Of a stretch of 64,000 nucleotides of DNA, positions 1 through 12,900 are shown one piece after another. This DNA comes from Chytridium lagenaria (taxonomy: Eukaryota; Chytridiomycota; Chytridiomycetes; Chytridiales; Chytridiaceae), in contig JAHLKC010000135.1 of assembly GCA_025449115.1 (NCBI GenBank), forward strand, positions 1 through 64,000, in the 5' to 3' direction. Under the pieces are notes generated by a model. It had not been told where the DNA came from. It ran no database searches and saw nothing but the letters and a program-made list of their open reading frames with translations. Positions within the stretch are counted from its first letter, which is position 1; each line of letters starts with the position of its first letter. The position numbers and the translations under genes were made by a program.

Positions 1-23
1 AGAGAGAGACGTATAAACACAAA

Positions 24-112
24 ACGCGTCAAATATAAAGAGAAAAATGATCACCGACGCGTCCCATCATCAACCGTGACACACGCGTCACGTTCCCATC
101 AAAATGACGCGT
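24..112. promoter_or_regulatory. Cluster of four MluI cell-cycle boxes (ACGCGT)
   Basis: ACGCGT occurs at 24-29, 57-62, 83-88 and 107-112, spaced 33, 26 and 24 bases. ACGCGT is the MCB site bound by MBF (Mbp1/Swi6 in yeast, Res/Cdc10 in fission yeast) in G1/S promoters. Four copies in 89 bp is dense for a 6-mer. No gene follows closely on the plus strand, so the target is probably a gene reading left, outside the window. Sites are read directly; function is inferred. Confidence 0.5.
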
Positions 113-952
113 CCCTCCTTTAAACCCGCCCATACTACCACACAATGTTCCGTCGCAACAGAATCCACCATGATCCTATCTTCAAAGCTGTTGCAAATAT
201 TGTGAATTTGACTCTAGATAAGCATCCCTGTTTTCTCTTCAAGATAAATTGACTTTTTAAAATTGTTTTAAAATTCAAGCTATTTTTAGTGAATGTATTA
301 TATTTACAATATAAAAGAATACGTATAGATTTTTTTTAACAAATGATTCTTTTCCGCAGCGAATCTAATTTTGCGGACCTTCCTGTGTATTATTACTTTT
401 TAATTGATTTGCTTTTTGCCCCCCTGTCCCATACTACACCACATTTGTGCTTGTAGGATACACTTTTCAAATTTTGGAGTTATGTAGAAAATGGTTCTCC
501 CGTATTTTGAAACCAATATATTTATTAAATTTACATGTTGACGAAGTTTGGACTTCAAATTTTGGTGTGGTCACCTTTTTTTTTTTTTTGGTCTATTAAA
601 CAGAAAGCAGTGGAATTTTGTCAATATTTTAATTCTAATCCAGAGTCAAATCTAATATTTGTAACATTTATTAAACAGGTATGTCCGAAGAAAAGAAAAG
701 CCATCGTAAGGAGTACCCGAAAACACAAAACGAAAGCACGATCACAGGAGCAAGAAGTTCACTGAAAACAAGTGAAAGAAGAAACAAAAAAGTCGAGAGG
801 TTCTTTAAAAAGCGGGGTTAAGTAGAGGGATTTTGTGAAAAACAGTGGAGGGTGATTAAACGAGTTGTGAAAATATAATCGGAAGAGTATTTCGTTACGA
901 CATCTTAATCAAATAAATAGTCAGGGAAGGCTCAAATAACGGAGAAGTGGAA
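113..952. other. Intergenic, no gene seen
   Basis: AT-rich DNA with T runs (for example near 580-592). The only open frame, 535-765 on plus, is short and lysine-rich with no family resemblance, and I do not call it. The right part is the 3' flank of the minus-strand gene that ends at 953. Confidence 0.5.
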
Positions 953-2999
953 TTAACGTGTCGTTCGTTGAATGGCTCCACGATGGTTTTGTAGGATCAA
1001 AGTCAACCCCTGCGAAGGCAAGCAAGTTAGAGAAATGATGACCAAAAATCAACCGTGCGAAAAATAGGCGGACACTCACCCTCTCCCATATGCCATGTTC
1101 AGCCGCAGATCGGCACTCAAACACAACCTCCCTCGTCGGTGCAATAATAACAATTCTAGACCGTCCATCCGTCAAATCTTCAACATGGACACTCTGAATG
1201 TAAACTAAAACGAATCAAATTAATAATCAAAACGTAAAGGACGGAAATGCAAAGATAGCACTTAATTCATACCTGTACTGACTCCATCGTTTTTTTCATC
1301 AGAAGGATCCCGCTTAGACCATGAAATCGTGCGTGTGTACGGGTTTACCATAACAAAGCGACGTTCAGCTTTGGACCGCCGCTTATTGTATTTTAGTAGC
1401 CATGCGCCAACCATTAGGCGGACGATGGTGCTAATATCCCCATTCGGCACAGATCTTGATCCAATGAGCTGTAAAATGGATACCATAGTGTAAGGGATCG
1501 AGTTCGGTACATACAAGGGGGGAAAAAAGAAAGTTGATTACCTGACTTGTAGGCGACAATGGCGCCTCCTGTAGTACCACAGGCTCGACATCACTCGCCG
1601 TAGAAATCCGCTTGACGTCTTCTCCATCTCCACTCTCCCTCGTAACACTATCCATGGCCTCCCCGCCAAACGTCATCAACAGACTCTTCTCCTCATCTCC
1701 AACCTCTCCTTCAACAGGCGTTCCCGGCAGCGAAAACGTCACCTTTCTCGCCATTCCCTTCTCTAGTGTTCCTACGAAATCAAACGGCCCAGTCTGCACA
1801 GCAACAGAACACATCATAGCCCTTCCCATCACACTTCTTACAAATGTACCAATCTCCCCCTCTCCCTGCTTCTCGATCATCTCCCTCGCATCTCCAAGCA
1901 TTCTTCTCAATTCCTCCACCTCTCCTTCAGCCTCTCTTAACCGCTCGCCAACCTCTCGCTTCTCCATCTCACTGACCTCCACCAACGCCTCCATCTCCGC
2001 AAATCTCTTTCTCGGCTCAGTCACCATCCGCTTTAATCTCTCCATATCCTCCATATGGGCATTCCGCAGCCGCTGATATTCTAACGCCCCAACCCTGTTC
2101 TCCTCCCGAAGATCCATCAATGCAATCTGCAAACCCTCCATTTCCCTTTTCAAGCTATCAGCTTCTGCCTCGCTTCGCTGCAGCAGCCGTTGCCGTATCA
2201 ACGATTCCTTTTGTAAAACAGCGTGCTCTTCTCGAAGTGCGTAGAGTTTTTGCGCTAAGTCGTCGGAAGTTTCTAAGTCCGTTACAGAGAGTTTCGAATG
2301 ACGCTGAGCATGATGTTGGTCCAGCGAAACATTAGGAACACCGTAGTCCTCCCCGTCCACACTTTCGTCCACACCGTCGCTACCCATCTTGAACGTGATT
2401 TTTTTGACCTAAACGCCTTGACTGTCTCGTTGACGAGGACGCAGATCCCATCATCAACCTCCCTGTCGTCGACCCATCCTGCGAGTCGACAACACTGAAT
2501 GCTGCTTTATCTACCTGCGCCAAAATGGAACGTAGCCAGCTTCCTTCTTTTCGACAGTCCTCGAGCGCCTTTTCGAGTTCCTGGTTCTGCTCTAACAGGT
2601 ACTGGCCGATTTCAGCAGCAAAGTGAAGCTCACGTTGGAGAGTTGAGACCGAATCTGCGGGGATGGGGACGGCGGAGGACGTCGTGATAATTGATGAATC
2701 GTCGGGGGGGAGATGAGGTCGGATGTTCCTCCTATGTGACGGTAGGAATGGTTGGAGCTTGAGGACGATGTGGAGAGAGCAGGAGAGACCAGAGATTGTT
2801 CGGGACGGGTAGAGAGCGAGGCAGAGAGAGGGTGTGCGGGTTGTTGAAGATGTGAGGAATTGAGGTAATTGTTGGTTGATGACTTTTGCGGCGGCGTTCC
2901 TGCAGCTGAGGTGTGGTTTGGAGTTGGAATAGAAGTTGCGGTATCCTGGAGAGAGGAGCGAGAGGAGGAGAGGGATGAAATGGAGGACCTGGATGCCAT
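953..2999 (-). CDS. Num1/Mcp5-like cortical dynein/nuclear-migration anchor (coiled coil + PH)
   Basis: Ser/Thr-rich N-terminus, coiled coil, then a C-terminal PH domain of the Num1/ApsA/Mcp5 type, which binds plasma-membrane phosphoinositide and anchors dynein (and in yeast mitochondria) at the cortex. The PH domain starts after an intron (donor about 1541, acceptor about 1470) with IVRLMVGAWLLKYNKR and has the family hallmark VNPYTRTISWS; it ends with WERGLTLILQN after a last intron (about 1014-1071). Helices near 2200-2000 are heptad-like. Near 2640-2580 the motif AAEIGQYLLEQNQELE matches the CC1-box pattern (AAxxG..LL..N) of dynein activating adaptors. The start MASRSS at 2999 opens the Ser-rich frame. 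Frame changes occur at two homopolymers, G7 (2704-2710) and T7 (2399-2405), with no good intron there. Family assignment is firm; the CC1-box reading is inference. Confidence 0.8.
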
Positions 3000-3446
3000 T
3001 TGGGGGTAAAGTTGTTTCTGGAGGAGGTGGCAGCAGGGTTAGAAGCAGCTTGGTGGTGGTTGCTTTACAAGCAGTTCTAAAGTAAATAGGACAGTAGGCC
3101 GTCGACGACAGCAAGAATGGAGAGCGACGGGGTGATAGGGTTGGAGCTGAGTGTGTTGTTGGTATAGAAAAACGGGTGCTGATGCTTTACTATATCCTTG
3201 ATCGTTGAGAAAAAGGGGTGCTGAACTCTTTTCTCAAAAAAAACCTATGACATTTTCTGTGTAACATCATTGGCGAATATTCAGCTGAACTTGTCCAATT
3301 GTTGCATGGAATTTCACAAGAACCAGAAATAGAGGGAAAAAAGTTCAAGTTACGACTCTACACAGAATACGTCAACTACCTAGTACCTACCCGCCCGTCG
3401 ACATTTGCAAGGACTAAACTTTGAGGACAACAGAAAGAATTGAAGC
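3000..3446. promoter_or_regulatory. Divergent promoter region between the Num1-like gene and RRS1
   Basis: About 450 bases separate the two divergent starts. There is a short A/T run near 3230-3242. I recognise no conserved operator; both promoters must lie here. Confidence 0.4.
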
Positions 3447-4772
3447 ATGAGCCACGTAGAGTTTGACCTCGGCCTGCTTATGGCATCGGATGTGGATCAA
3501 GTAGCATCTTGGAAGACGTAAGGCTATTTGAAGTTACATTCCTCAGTCATTGGGAGTGCTTTATGCATTCATGCTGTACTCTGGTTCTGATCATGAGCTA
3601 ATCAATTCTACACCATCTTATTGATATTAAACCTATTATAGCCTTGAGCAATGCGAAGACGTTCTCCATTCGCTGGCTGCAAGGAATGCCCAACTCTTGT
3701 TCAATGAGATCTTTTCGTTACCAACGCAGTCAACAACGAACGACACCATGGCCATCCTCCCTCCTCCCAAAACGCACCTCCCCCGTAGCAAGCCTGTAAG
3801 TCATCCTATCTCATTGAGTCTTTTTGTCGTTCGATCACTATCAAGGAGTCCCTTTTTTTTTTTTTCTGAAATTGTCAATCTCCACAAACTGGCTAACAAC
3901 AACTACCAACTTATCAGGTGCCCACCGATAAACCCCAAACAAGATGGGAAAAGTTTGCTGACGCAAAGGGTATCGCCAAAAAGAAGAAGAAGTCGAGGAT
4001 GGAATTCAACGAAGAGGCTCAAGAGTACCGCCCCAGACACGGTTATAAGAGTGAAGGTGCCATGGATGACTGGCTCATTGAAGTTCCCGGGAATGCTGGT
4101 ACGAGTCTTCTATATCACCTTCATTGGTTTCTCTTATACCCGCCCTGAGCGGTATATTTCTGCTGAAAGCGGTATTTCTTTGGTTATTGATCTTTCCTCG
4201 TTATATTATTGCTATACTGGGATATGATATTTTTTATACATTAGTCCACATACGTAAGCATTTACAATTGAACTAATAATATCACTTTCATCCTTCTCTT
4301 CGTGTATCTCCAAAAAGACCCCCTCGAAGACCAATACGAAAAGAAGCCCTCGCGAAAGCCGAGCGTGTCGCCAAAAACATTCCCGTCAACGTCGTAATAC
4401 TGAAGAAGCCGAAGTCCTCAAGAAGGGAGGGAACGTGTTTGAGCACAAGAAAAACTCTCTTAAGAAGGAGATCTCGCAGGCGAACGTGTCGACGGCTTCG
4501 ATTGGAAAGTTTAATAAGAGCGTGAAAGGAGAGGAGAACATTAAAATGAGCAAGGGAAGAGAAAGTTTGGATTCGTTAGTTTCAAAGGATGAGGTAGGCA
4601 AGGTCAGAAGGGTGGCGGATGTTGTGGCGAAGAAAATGGCTTTGGGAGAAGATGAGGTTAATGCTAGAAAAGTACGTATTTTAACCATATCTTTTTTTTT
4701 GCTTGGTTGACAATTCAATAATCGTCGAGTTCATCCATTAAGTTAGGTAATTACCAACGCCAGGTCAAATAA
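3447..4772 (+). CDS. RRS1: Regulator of ribosome biosynthesis Rrs1
   Basis: Rrs1 joins Rpf2 and the 5S RNP during 60S subunit assembly in the nucleolus. Exon 1 begins MSHVEFDLGLLMAS at 3447; GTAAGG follows 3517. Exon 2 (3642-3795) encodes the helix ending LPRSKP, and exon 3 (3918-4098) carries the signature PTDKPQTRWEKFA..KGI..KKK..RM..NE..QEYRPRHGYK. Later exons continue with DPLEDQYEKK and a basic helix, then ASIGKFNKSVKGE typical of the Rrs1 C-terminus. A last intron after NARK leaves a tiny terminal exon (VK, stop at 4770-4772). The 4340-4400 stretch shifts frame twice, once next to A5 at 4373-4377. As the gene is essential, this looks like consensus error. Family call is firm. Confidence 0.9.
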
Positions 4773-4937
4773 ATGCACTTTGAAATTTATTTTGTATCCG
4801 CTCAGTCAACCGCACCCCATTGACAATTTAAACTATATCTTTCAAGGGAAAAAACACGTCGAATATCATGAAAATATAAATTACAATGCAACTGTATAAG
4901 AGTATGGGGAAAACATGAAGACATAGTCAAGGGAAAA

Positions 4938-7900
4938 TTATATGCGCCTAGCCACAGAGTTTGCGCGCCCACGTCGGGTATCAATTGGCCGGGTGTCAGG
5001 TAGCCTGACTGAGTCTGGCCGAGCCTCTCCCGGTTCAGTGGAGACACTTGGCCTCCCCAAAAACGGTGCTGCCTCGGTCTGCGGAGAAGGAGTTTCTGTA
5101 TCAACTTCGGCAGCTTTGACGGTAGATGGTCTAAACGATTCGGTATCTTTCCGTGTCGATGCTGCTTCTGAAGACCCACGGACTGTTGAGTTTTTCATGG
5201 CTGGGAGTTCGTTGCCTTTGCCCTGTAGATGTTAACATTTTGTTGTGAGATTACACGTACCGAGTAAATAGCCATAAATTGGGGCCAAAGGAATGTAGTG
5301 CCAGTGTGTAAGCTGGGAATGAGCTCGCCGAATGCTTTAAGTGCAAACGTGGTTTGGTAGTTGAATGGGAGGAACACGAGGAAAATTTCGCTCAAAATCT
5401 TGACGAATGCCCAAAGGTAAATGGCCATTCCTATTTAAAGGTGAATATTAGATTAGGAGAATAATTTCTTTAATCAAGATATTTATACCTAATTGGAATG
5501 ACTCATCAAACGCTGTAGGCACGTCGCGAATCTTATATACTGTGAGCGGTTTAAAATTTCAAATGTTATTACCTGAAGAGCAAGAATAATACCCATAACA
5601 ACCATGATAAGCTCGACTCCTAGAATCGCCCATTCCCAGATATTAATCCTATCAGATTTCAATTAGTTTTTTTAATGATGTTTTTTTTTCTTCGAGAAAA
5701 GAAACTCACTTGCAATCCCATGTGTGCCGTACAAGAACTCCAGGTTCAATCTCGTCGACAAACATTTCCGCCATGTCTCCCTGGAAAACTACAACAAAGT
5801 TTTAGATGATCATTTTTCCACAAAAGGGCCATAGATTAACTTAAGAAGATCGCTTACATGATCGAACAATCATATATATCAGAAACAAACCACAAACGAA
5901 TAGCGTCTGCTTCCAAAAGTTTACTCTCGGATCTCCTTGAGACTTTAAAAATCTCTTCCGTTGCGTTGATTTAAAGATGGTGTAAACTTTTTGAAGGAGT
6001 GCCGCGAAAACTGATACCACAGATTACGTTATTGATAACGTCTGATAAGACAAAGTATCTGAATTGAACTTACCCATAACAAATCCAGCATGCAGTGGCC
6101 AGAACTCAATGACGCACATAGTAGAATTCTTTTCCACGGGTACAAGAATGAAAATGTAGGTAACATTAACCATACACCCGGCCAAACTGAATAACAAAAA
6201 GTACGATCCAGAGTACCGAATAACGACCATATTACGATAATAAAACACCCAGATCGCACTTGCGCAGAAAAGCAGAATGCACACAATTGTCAGAACAATA
6301 CTAATAATCCTCAAGAGATCGAACGAAGTTGGAATATCTATAATGGGTCCAAAGTAGCACGCCTCTTCTTGACTGATGCCCTCACCGGCAATAGGGGCAA
6401 TGGGTGTACTTTCACCCGTGTCACCGAAAACAAGACGGTATTTGAGAAAACCGCCCACATTGATGACTTGAGCAATACGCGGAATCGATGTAAGTTGGTT
6501 ATTATTGTTCACAGTGATGTCTCCGGCGGGTGAGTTGTACGGTCCCCATCCGTTGACACGTATCCTGACAGGATCCAAACTATTCGCTTTCTTAACGGCC
6601 TGTTGAAAATAGCGGTTATTGCCGTGAAAGATTTTTTCCATGGCCTCTGTGGCTTCAAAGCCTCGTCCAAACATTGCTTCCAAACTAGATTTGAAGACAG
6701 CATTCTCGGGAAGGGAGATATCAGAAAAGTAAGAACCGACGGCGAAATGACCGACCATGTCATTGGTGAGAAGAGATCTATCAATGGAAGACGTTGTCAG
6801 GACAAAAAAATCTTCTGGTTCTTTGAGAAGACAACGCTGAGACTTGAGAGAAAAAGGTGGCCAGATTTGGGTTTTGCGGTGAAATTGCGTTGACGATCAC
6901 GATTCTCGATCCGGTGACCATAGAAAGAGCTGACGTTCGCAATCGGCCAAAACAGGCAGAGGTCGCGTCCGCACTCCCAACAGAACAACTTCCCAAAAAC
7001 GTTGTGTTAGGGAGAACAGAACGAATAGTCGAGTTTAAATAGTTGAAAATGTCCCCTGATTTTTCGTTGCCCTCTTCACCCACAAAGAACATGCCATGAA
7101 TGTTTTGGTCGACAAACCACCTAAGCGTCGGCTGCATAATTTGTCTTGCAGAAAGTCCCAAGTAAACAATATTTTGACTGCACGGCGGTCTAAAATCCGG
7201 TGGAACGTAGGTCAACGGAGGCTTCACAGTTTTTGCAAGTTGAAGAGCTCTCGTCCATTTATTCCATGTTTCGCTTGTCATGGATGTTCCAAATACCACG
7301 TCAATACCAGGGCCATTTGTCAGGTTCATAACAGCGCTATCAATCTGGCTTTGCGCCAGTCGAGATTGATGATGGTTGAGACTATTCTTCTTCCGTTAAT
7401 TCCGTTCTCGTTGGTGTTGAGCATATCGATCGCCAGATTTTGACTATCGAGCACATTGGAAACAGAGGGTCTATAGAGCAGAACAGCTTCAATGCTAGGG
7501 GGCTTGAAAAACTCCCGTTGGCCAATCGGTGATCGCAAATATATCCTAAAGTAAATATCATCAGATGAACAACCACCGTCAAGTAAACCTACCACGCGTC
7601 TCATCGATATATTGGTTCCACGGCTGAGGTTGAACAGGGACCAAGGTCTCAAAACACAACGTCAAACCGTCCATGACTTGCAAGTCTTCCCACTCTCACA
7701 TATTTGGCCAGATGGTGGTTAGATCTTAGAATCACGGTGCCTTCTGGTGCATCGAATCGCATGTTGTAGGCAGCGAGTCGGACTTTTTCAGCGGCAAATG
7801 TTTGGGCTTTCTCAACGGCAAGTGCCCACATATAGACCTTTACAAAAATGGTTTAATCGAAAGCAGGAACAGATTTGAGCTTACGTTAATATAGGCGGCT

Positions 7901-9199
7901 TCCATAGGGTCATTCAAAAGTAGCGATGTGTCATTATATTTTTTCCAAAAGTTCTGATAAATACGGTAAGAATACGGTGATCAAGTAAACACAGTACCAG
8001 AATGAAGGTTCGGCTAAGAAAATCAGCGTCCGTCAACGGCTCCTGTGTAGGATCCGTCATAAAGTAGTTCCCTATTTTCAAAAACGAGATCATAAGATAC
8101 TTTTCCAAAGAAACATAAATAGGAAAATGAAGAAATCCTTTTAACAAACATGATGCAAAATGGCCAATGAGCTTTGAAACCCCGATCTCGGCGACCTCGG
8201 TTTCACTGATAGACACAGAGAGGGTTGGATATTTGTCCGGTCGAAGCCCAGAATTATTAAGCTTTGTGAAAAAGTCTTTTCAAACAAAGGTCAGTTATGA
8301 AAACGCCACGACAAACACGACTCACCAACGTTCGCATCCCCATTCAACGTATTGAAAAACAATACCTCCATTCGGCATCAACCGTTTCATATCCTCAATA
8401 ACCTTATCCAACACGAGAGCGTTCGCAGTGCGATCCGCCTCATTCCTTGGAAGCACACAATAACTTTCCGCCACATTCGGTCTCCCCAACGTATTCAACA
8501 TAGCCTTGATGATCGCATTAGCGGTTCGCGGAAACACGTAATCAGAGCCAAGAAGAAAGAACGGGTAATTAGGGTATGTGTTGAGAAGCCATCGCACAGC
8601 CGGTTCAAGCTGTTGATTCGGCAGCACCAGAGTAGATGATGGACTGAAAGATACGTTAGCTGACAGAAAAAAGTGGGGGAGGGGGAGACTCACAGGTGAA
8701 CATTCTTGACCCTCATATTGAACGGGATACCAAAGCATAATTTTGCTGGCCTCAAAGACAGGTTTGACCGCCTTTCGTGACGCGGACGTCCAACAACCTA
8801 CGAAGAGATCAATTAAACGGTCTTTGATTCCCCAACGCGAGCGTGAACTCACCAAACACATTCACAATCGATGAATTCGATACCAGCGCCTGCGCCTCTC
8901 TTGCAAACGTTGGCCCATCCGACGCTCCATCCCGAATCACCGGTACAATCCTCCTCCCAAGCACACCCCCAGCAGCATTAATCTCACTTATAGCCAAAAG
9001 CTCCGCCTGATAAAACCTCCACGATCAGAATATCTCTTGGCACTTTTTAAAAAAGGGGTGAACTCACCTGAATGACAGACAACTCACTGATCGCCAACGT
9101 TCCCGTCTGTGAGTGTAAAATCCCCACATGTACATCATTCTGCGCAGCAACGCCCACAACGGCAGCAAAGAGGCCCACCAACACACGTCTAATCATCAT
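4938..9199 (-). CDS. Class C (GABA-B-like) GPCR with tandem UrtA-type periplasmic-binding ectodomains
   Basis: A signal peptide (MMIRRVLVGLFAAVVGVAAQ, start 9199; in-frame Met also at 9274) leads into VHVGILHSQTGTLAISE and AISEINAAGGVLGRRI. With FVGCWTSASRKAVKPVFE, WYPVQYEGQECSP, LPNQQLEPAV and FDAPEGTVILRSNHHL (to about 7690), this is a full UrtA-like urea/amide-binding domain. A second, diverged domain of the same fold follows (about 7520-6440: IEAVLLYRPSVSN, AIDMLNTNENGINGRRI, GIDVVFGTSMTSET). Then come seven helices: TM1-3 at about 6325-6070, TM4 at about 5890, TM5 at about 5620, TM6-7 at about 5430-5265 (MAIYLWAFVKILSEIF, TFLWPQFMAIYS). A Ser/Thr/Pro cytoplasmic tail of about 90 residues ends at 4938. 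All joins examined have GT..AG introns. Ligand is probably a small amide or urea by family; not shown. Confidence 0.87.
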
Positions 9200-9933
9200 C
9201 CTTTGATGCAGATAGTGGTCGACTCGTCTTGTTGTTTTTGGATGCTTCATTGCGTTATTTTTATCTCGACGCACATCCTGGACTTTTGTTAATCTTTTAT
9301 AAAGCCGTAAGGGATGATTTTTTGGGAATGGCCATCATGGAGATCCCCAATGGATAATCCAGATTTACAAGCGTAAACCTACGGATGGTATGTGGAGGCG
9401 TAGACGTAGGAATAGGGCCAACTAGTAATATACGGATGTTCTAGCGATAAAGGTTTGATTTAAAGTGGATTATTCGATTTTGCGCCTCCAATTCAAGGGT
9501 TCGAAAGTACATGTAACTCGTCACCGTGTGATCATTTTATGGCACTGAATGCAAGTAGTAAAATACAAAGCGAAATGCTTTTGAGAAAGAAAGGCGAAAG
9601 TGATAAAAAGCTAACGTATATTCTATATGATCTAAAATATAAAACTATCGACAACGTTCCAAAAAGCGTTCTCCAAAAAATAAAAATGCTATCACCGATG
9701 AAATAAAAAAAAAAAAGCAGATAAGTAAAAAAGGCATGGATCCAAAACAACAAACGATCCTCAAACAGCAAACCACCAACTATGCATCCCTTCTCCCAAA
9801 AAAAAAAAAGAAATGAGGCAAGAGACAACTCATCAAAGTATTTCTCTCACACTATTAAAAAAAAGGAAACACGGTATAAAATAAAAATAAATGACCAAAA
9901 TAATGCGACTAGAAAAAAGAAAAGGAAAGCGCT
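9200..9933. other. Intergenic between GPCR and DUF3712-like gene
   Basis: Promoter of the GPCR on the right side of its start and 3' flank of the next minus-strand gene. Contains A runs at about 9706-9716 and 9798-9810. No gene seen; open frames here are low-complexity. Confidence 0.4.
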
Positions 9934-12900
9934 TCAAGCTGGAACCACTGATCCTCTAGCATCTTGCGCGTACACAAGGTCAGCCGTGAATCCCTGACTT
10001 CCACCTGCAATACCCCCTCCACCAATCGCAACTCTTGCCGTCGTCGAAAATCTGACAGGAGCAGGACGTAGCCCTGGTAGCCTCAAGAGCATACTAAAAG
10101 GGGGGGAAAAAAGGGCGTTTAAAACATGGATCAAAAAAGAAATATAAATTAATAGATTATTGCATATGAAGCAAGTGAGGGAAAAGAAAAAGACAAAAAC
10201 AGGGGTGACAACAAACCTTGATAAAGAAGGGTCCGTTCGCGTTTTGAAGATTCAACGTCGCAACCACATCCGTGCTCCCTGAACCTCCCGGCGCAACCGC
10301 CGCCGTCGAAAAGTTCCCAGCAGCCGCTCCTGTATCAAAGCTTCCCAAATTATACGCAACGCCATTATCCGTCCACGTCACATTCCCTCTCATCTCCGTC
10401 CACGCCAAAGTCGTTCCAAACGGATTCGCCTGTCCCAATCTAAAGTTGGTGGTCCCTGTGAATAAAGTCTCCAGGTTCAAACCAACCGTGGTGGTAGGGA
10501 AGAGGGATGCGTTGCGGTTGTAATGGGGAGGTCGACGAGGGTGATGTTTTGGAGGGCATAGTCGACGGTCGGGTTGGTGGAGGTTCGTGATGATGGAGGA
10601 GAGGGTTCCGGCAATTGCACCCGAGTTGATGTACTTTGAGAGGAAATCGTTGGAAGCGGTGTAGCGTCACCTGCTCCTGGGAGGGCAGGTGGGGAGTAGG
10701 TGACAGTAGCTGGACGCGAAGAGGGTTTCCGAACTTCTGGCGAGGTTGACTCTTGGGACGGCGACCCTTCCAAGGTTGACGGAAGCACCGGCAAAGGTGT
10801 AGTTGAAGTAGAAGTTGAGGTCACCGTAGTTGATGGAGACGGTGGAAGGGTTGTAAGGGCGAGGGTGAGGTTTAAAAGTGAGAGCTGAGGGGTCACCTGC
10901 GATCAAGTCAAGGGCAACGATGCGAGGGTTGGTGCGGAATCCGTTGAGACCACGGAGAGCCAGTTGACCAACGTTACCGGATCCACGGGGATAGGAAGCT
11001 TTGTGACGTTGATGAGACCGATTTCCGTGTTAAGGCCCAATGTCGGCTGCACCGATAAAAGTGGCGGCGACGACTTCCGAGCTGGTGGTGAGATCAGCGA
11101 TGTAACGACGGAAGTTGGAGATGTAGGAGGAGTTTTCGGAACGGATGGAGAGGTTGTCAAAGGTGGAGTTGAAGGGTCGACGTTCGCCGCGGGATCCTGA
11201 GTACCAGAGGTGGCGATGGCCGGGGTTGAGATGGCGCCGACTTTGTTACCGTTGTATTCGAGCTCCATGTCGTAGGTGAAGGTACGGAGACTGTATCTGA
11301 AGTCGAAGGGATGGAGAACTGTCCTTCGACAGGACCAGCAGAGAGCGTGGCGCCGTTACCGGTACCGTTGGCGACGGTGAGATCGAGGGTAGAGTTGCTG
11401 CCAACGGTGATGGTATTGATGAGGGTCTGGTCGTCCGTACCGTTAAAGATGGCGGTGAGGTTGATGTTCTTGATAGCGTTTTCGAGATATGCGGACGCGG
11501 TCATCGGGTTTATCGATGGAACCCTGGATGTACCTGCGAGGTACATTTGGGGGTATCACGGCTCTGAAGGAAAGCGTCAAAGAGACGAGAGACACGGATT
11601 TGAACGTCGTTTTTCGTGGGATCGATGGGGAGGATGGCACCACGGAAGGGGATGGAGTTGTCGCCAGGTTTTAACGACAAAGGCGTCGGTGAAGACTTTG
11701 CCGATGAGGGTGTGACAGGGTCGAGGGTGCTGGGGGCGAGGTAGAGGTCGAGGACGGCGGGACCGTAGGGCATCTCGATGGATGAAGGGTTGTTGATGAA
11801 TGTGGTTAAAGTGATGTTGAGACCAGTGAAGGGGCTTAGGTTGGGACCGGGGGAAGTCAATAGAGCGGATCTGGGGGGTTAAAGGCGAGTCGGTTCCTTG
11901 ATTAAAGTTGCTGAAGGCTGTTTTTTCCCCCCAAGTATGATTAGTAAAAACTATGATAGGTATAGGCTACGAAGGCTGAGTGTGGATGAAAGGAAAATGA
12001 AACGAACCTTTAGCTCCAAGAGGTCTCTTGGTCATGGACGCAGCAACAGTAATAGGGTTAAACACCACAAACCCTCACATCCGCAGAAATAAACCACGTA
12101 AAATCCTTATTCAAAACCAAATCCTGGTTAAATTGTTTCCACCCTTCCTGGTCCTTAATGGTGGCCACGAACGGTTCCTGGATAGGACACGTCCCACCCG
12201 ATACTTTGCAGGACTTCTGGGGCTTGGGACAGTGAGGACGTCTTTGCCGTTATATTGAACGTTAAGGTCGCTAAAGAAGGAAATGTCCATAGGGAGGGCA
12301 CCGGCGTTGCCAATGTTCATGTCAAGGTTGAAGGCCGACGGTGCTGTTGGACAGTTGGGTGAAGTTGGGCGCCCGTAAAGTCCGAACCTGGAGTTGTTCA
12401 AGTTGCCCTCTAAAAATTATGAGTTAGTCATTTATGTGGTTGAGACGGTGAGCCTGTCGGTCTCGTGAAGCCAAAACCCTTGACTCAACGAGAGAAGAAA
12501 ATGACGAATAAAAGCAATTAAATACTCACGAAACAATGTTCGGCAAAATGACATAAATCAACACTGGGATCATGACGGCAGCCACAACAAAGATCAATCC
12601 CAAAACACACAAAACAAAAGATCCTTCTCCTTCTAGTCCAGAATTGACGTTTTCGAGCCTCCAGAACTTAGGGGTGAGGCAGCAGACGATGAGCCTTGCT
12701 GGTTTCCCGAGGACGAGGAGGCTGCTGCTGCTGGAACGAGTTGGACGTCAGAGGTGGCGGAGGCGGCGGAACGGGGGGAGGTGAGGTAGGGTTCTTCGAG
12801 GTCGGTGGAGTCTGTGTAGGCTGATGGGGTTTAGTGATTATCATCATGAGGCATACGATCGTGGAGAAAGGAAAACTGGACGATAATGAAATGAATGTAT

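Noticed and set aside
9490..9515. GGGTTCGAAA as a tRNA T-arm
   Set aside because: No matching acceptor stem or anticodon arm upstream within tRNA distance.
10272..11715. Plus-strand ORFs opposite the DUF3712-like gene
   Set aside because: Antisense shadows of a minus-strand gene with clear TM and module content; no independent motif.
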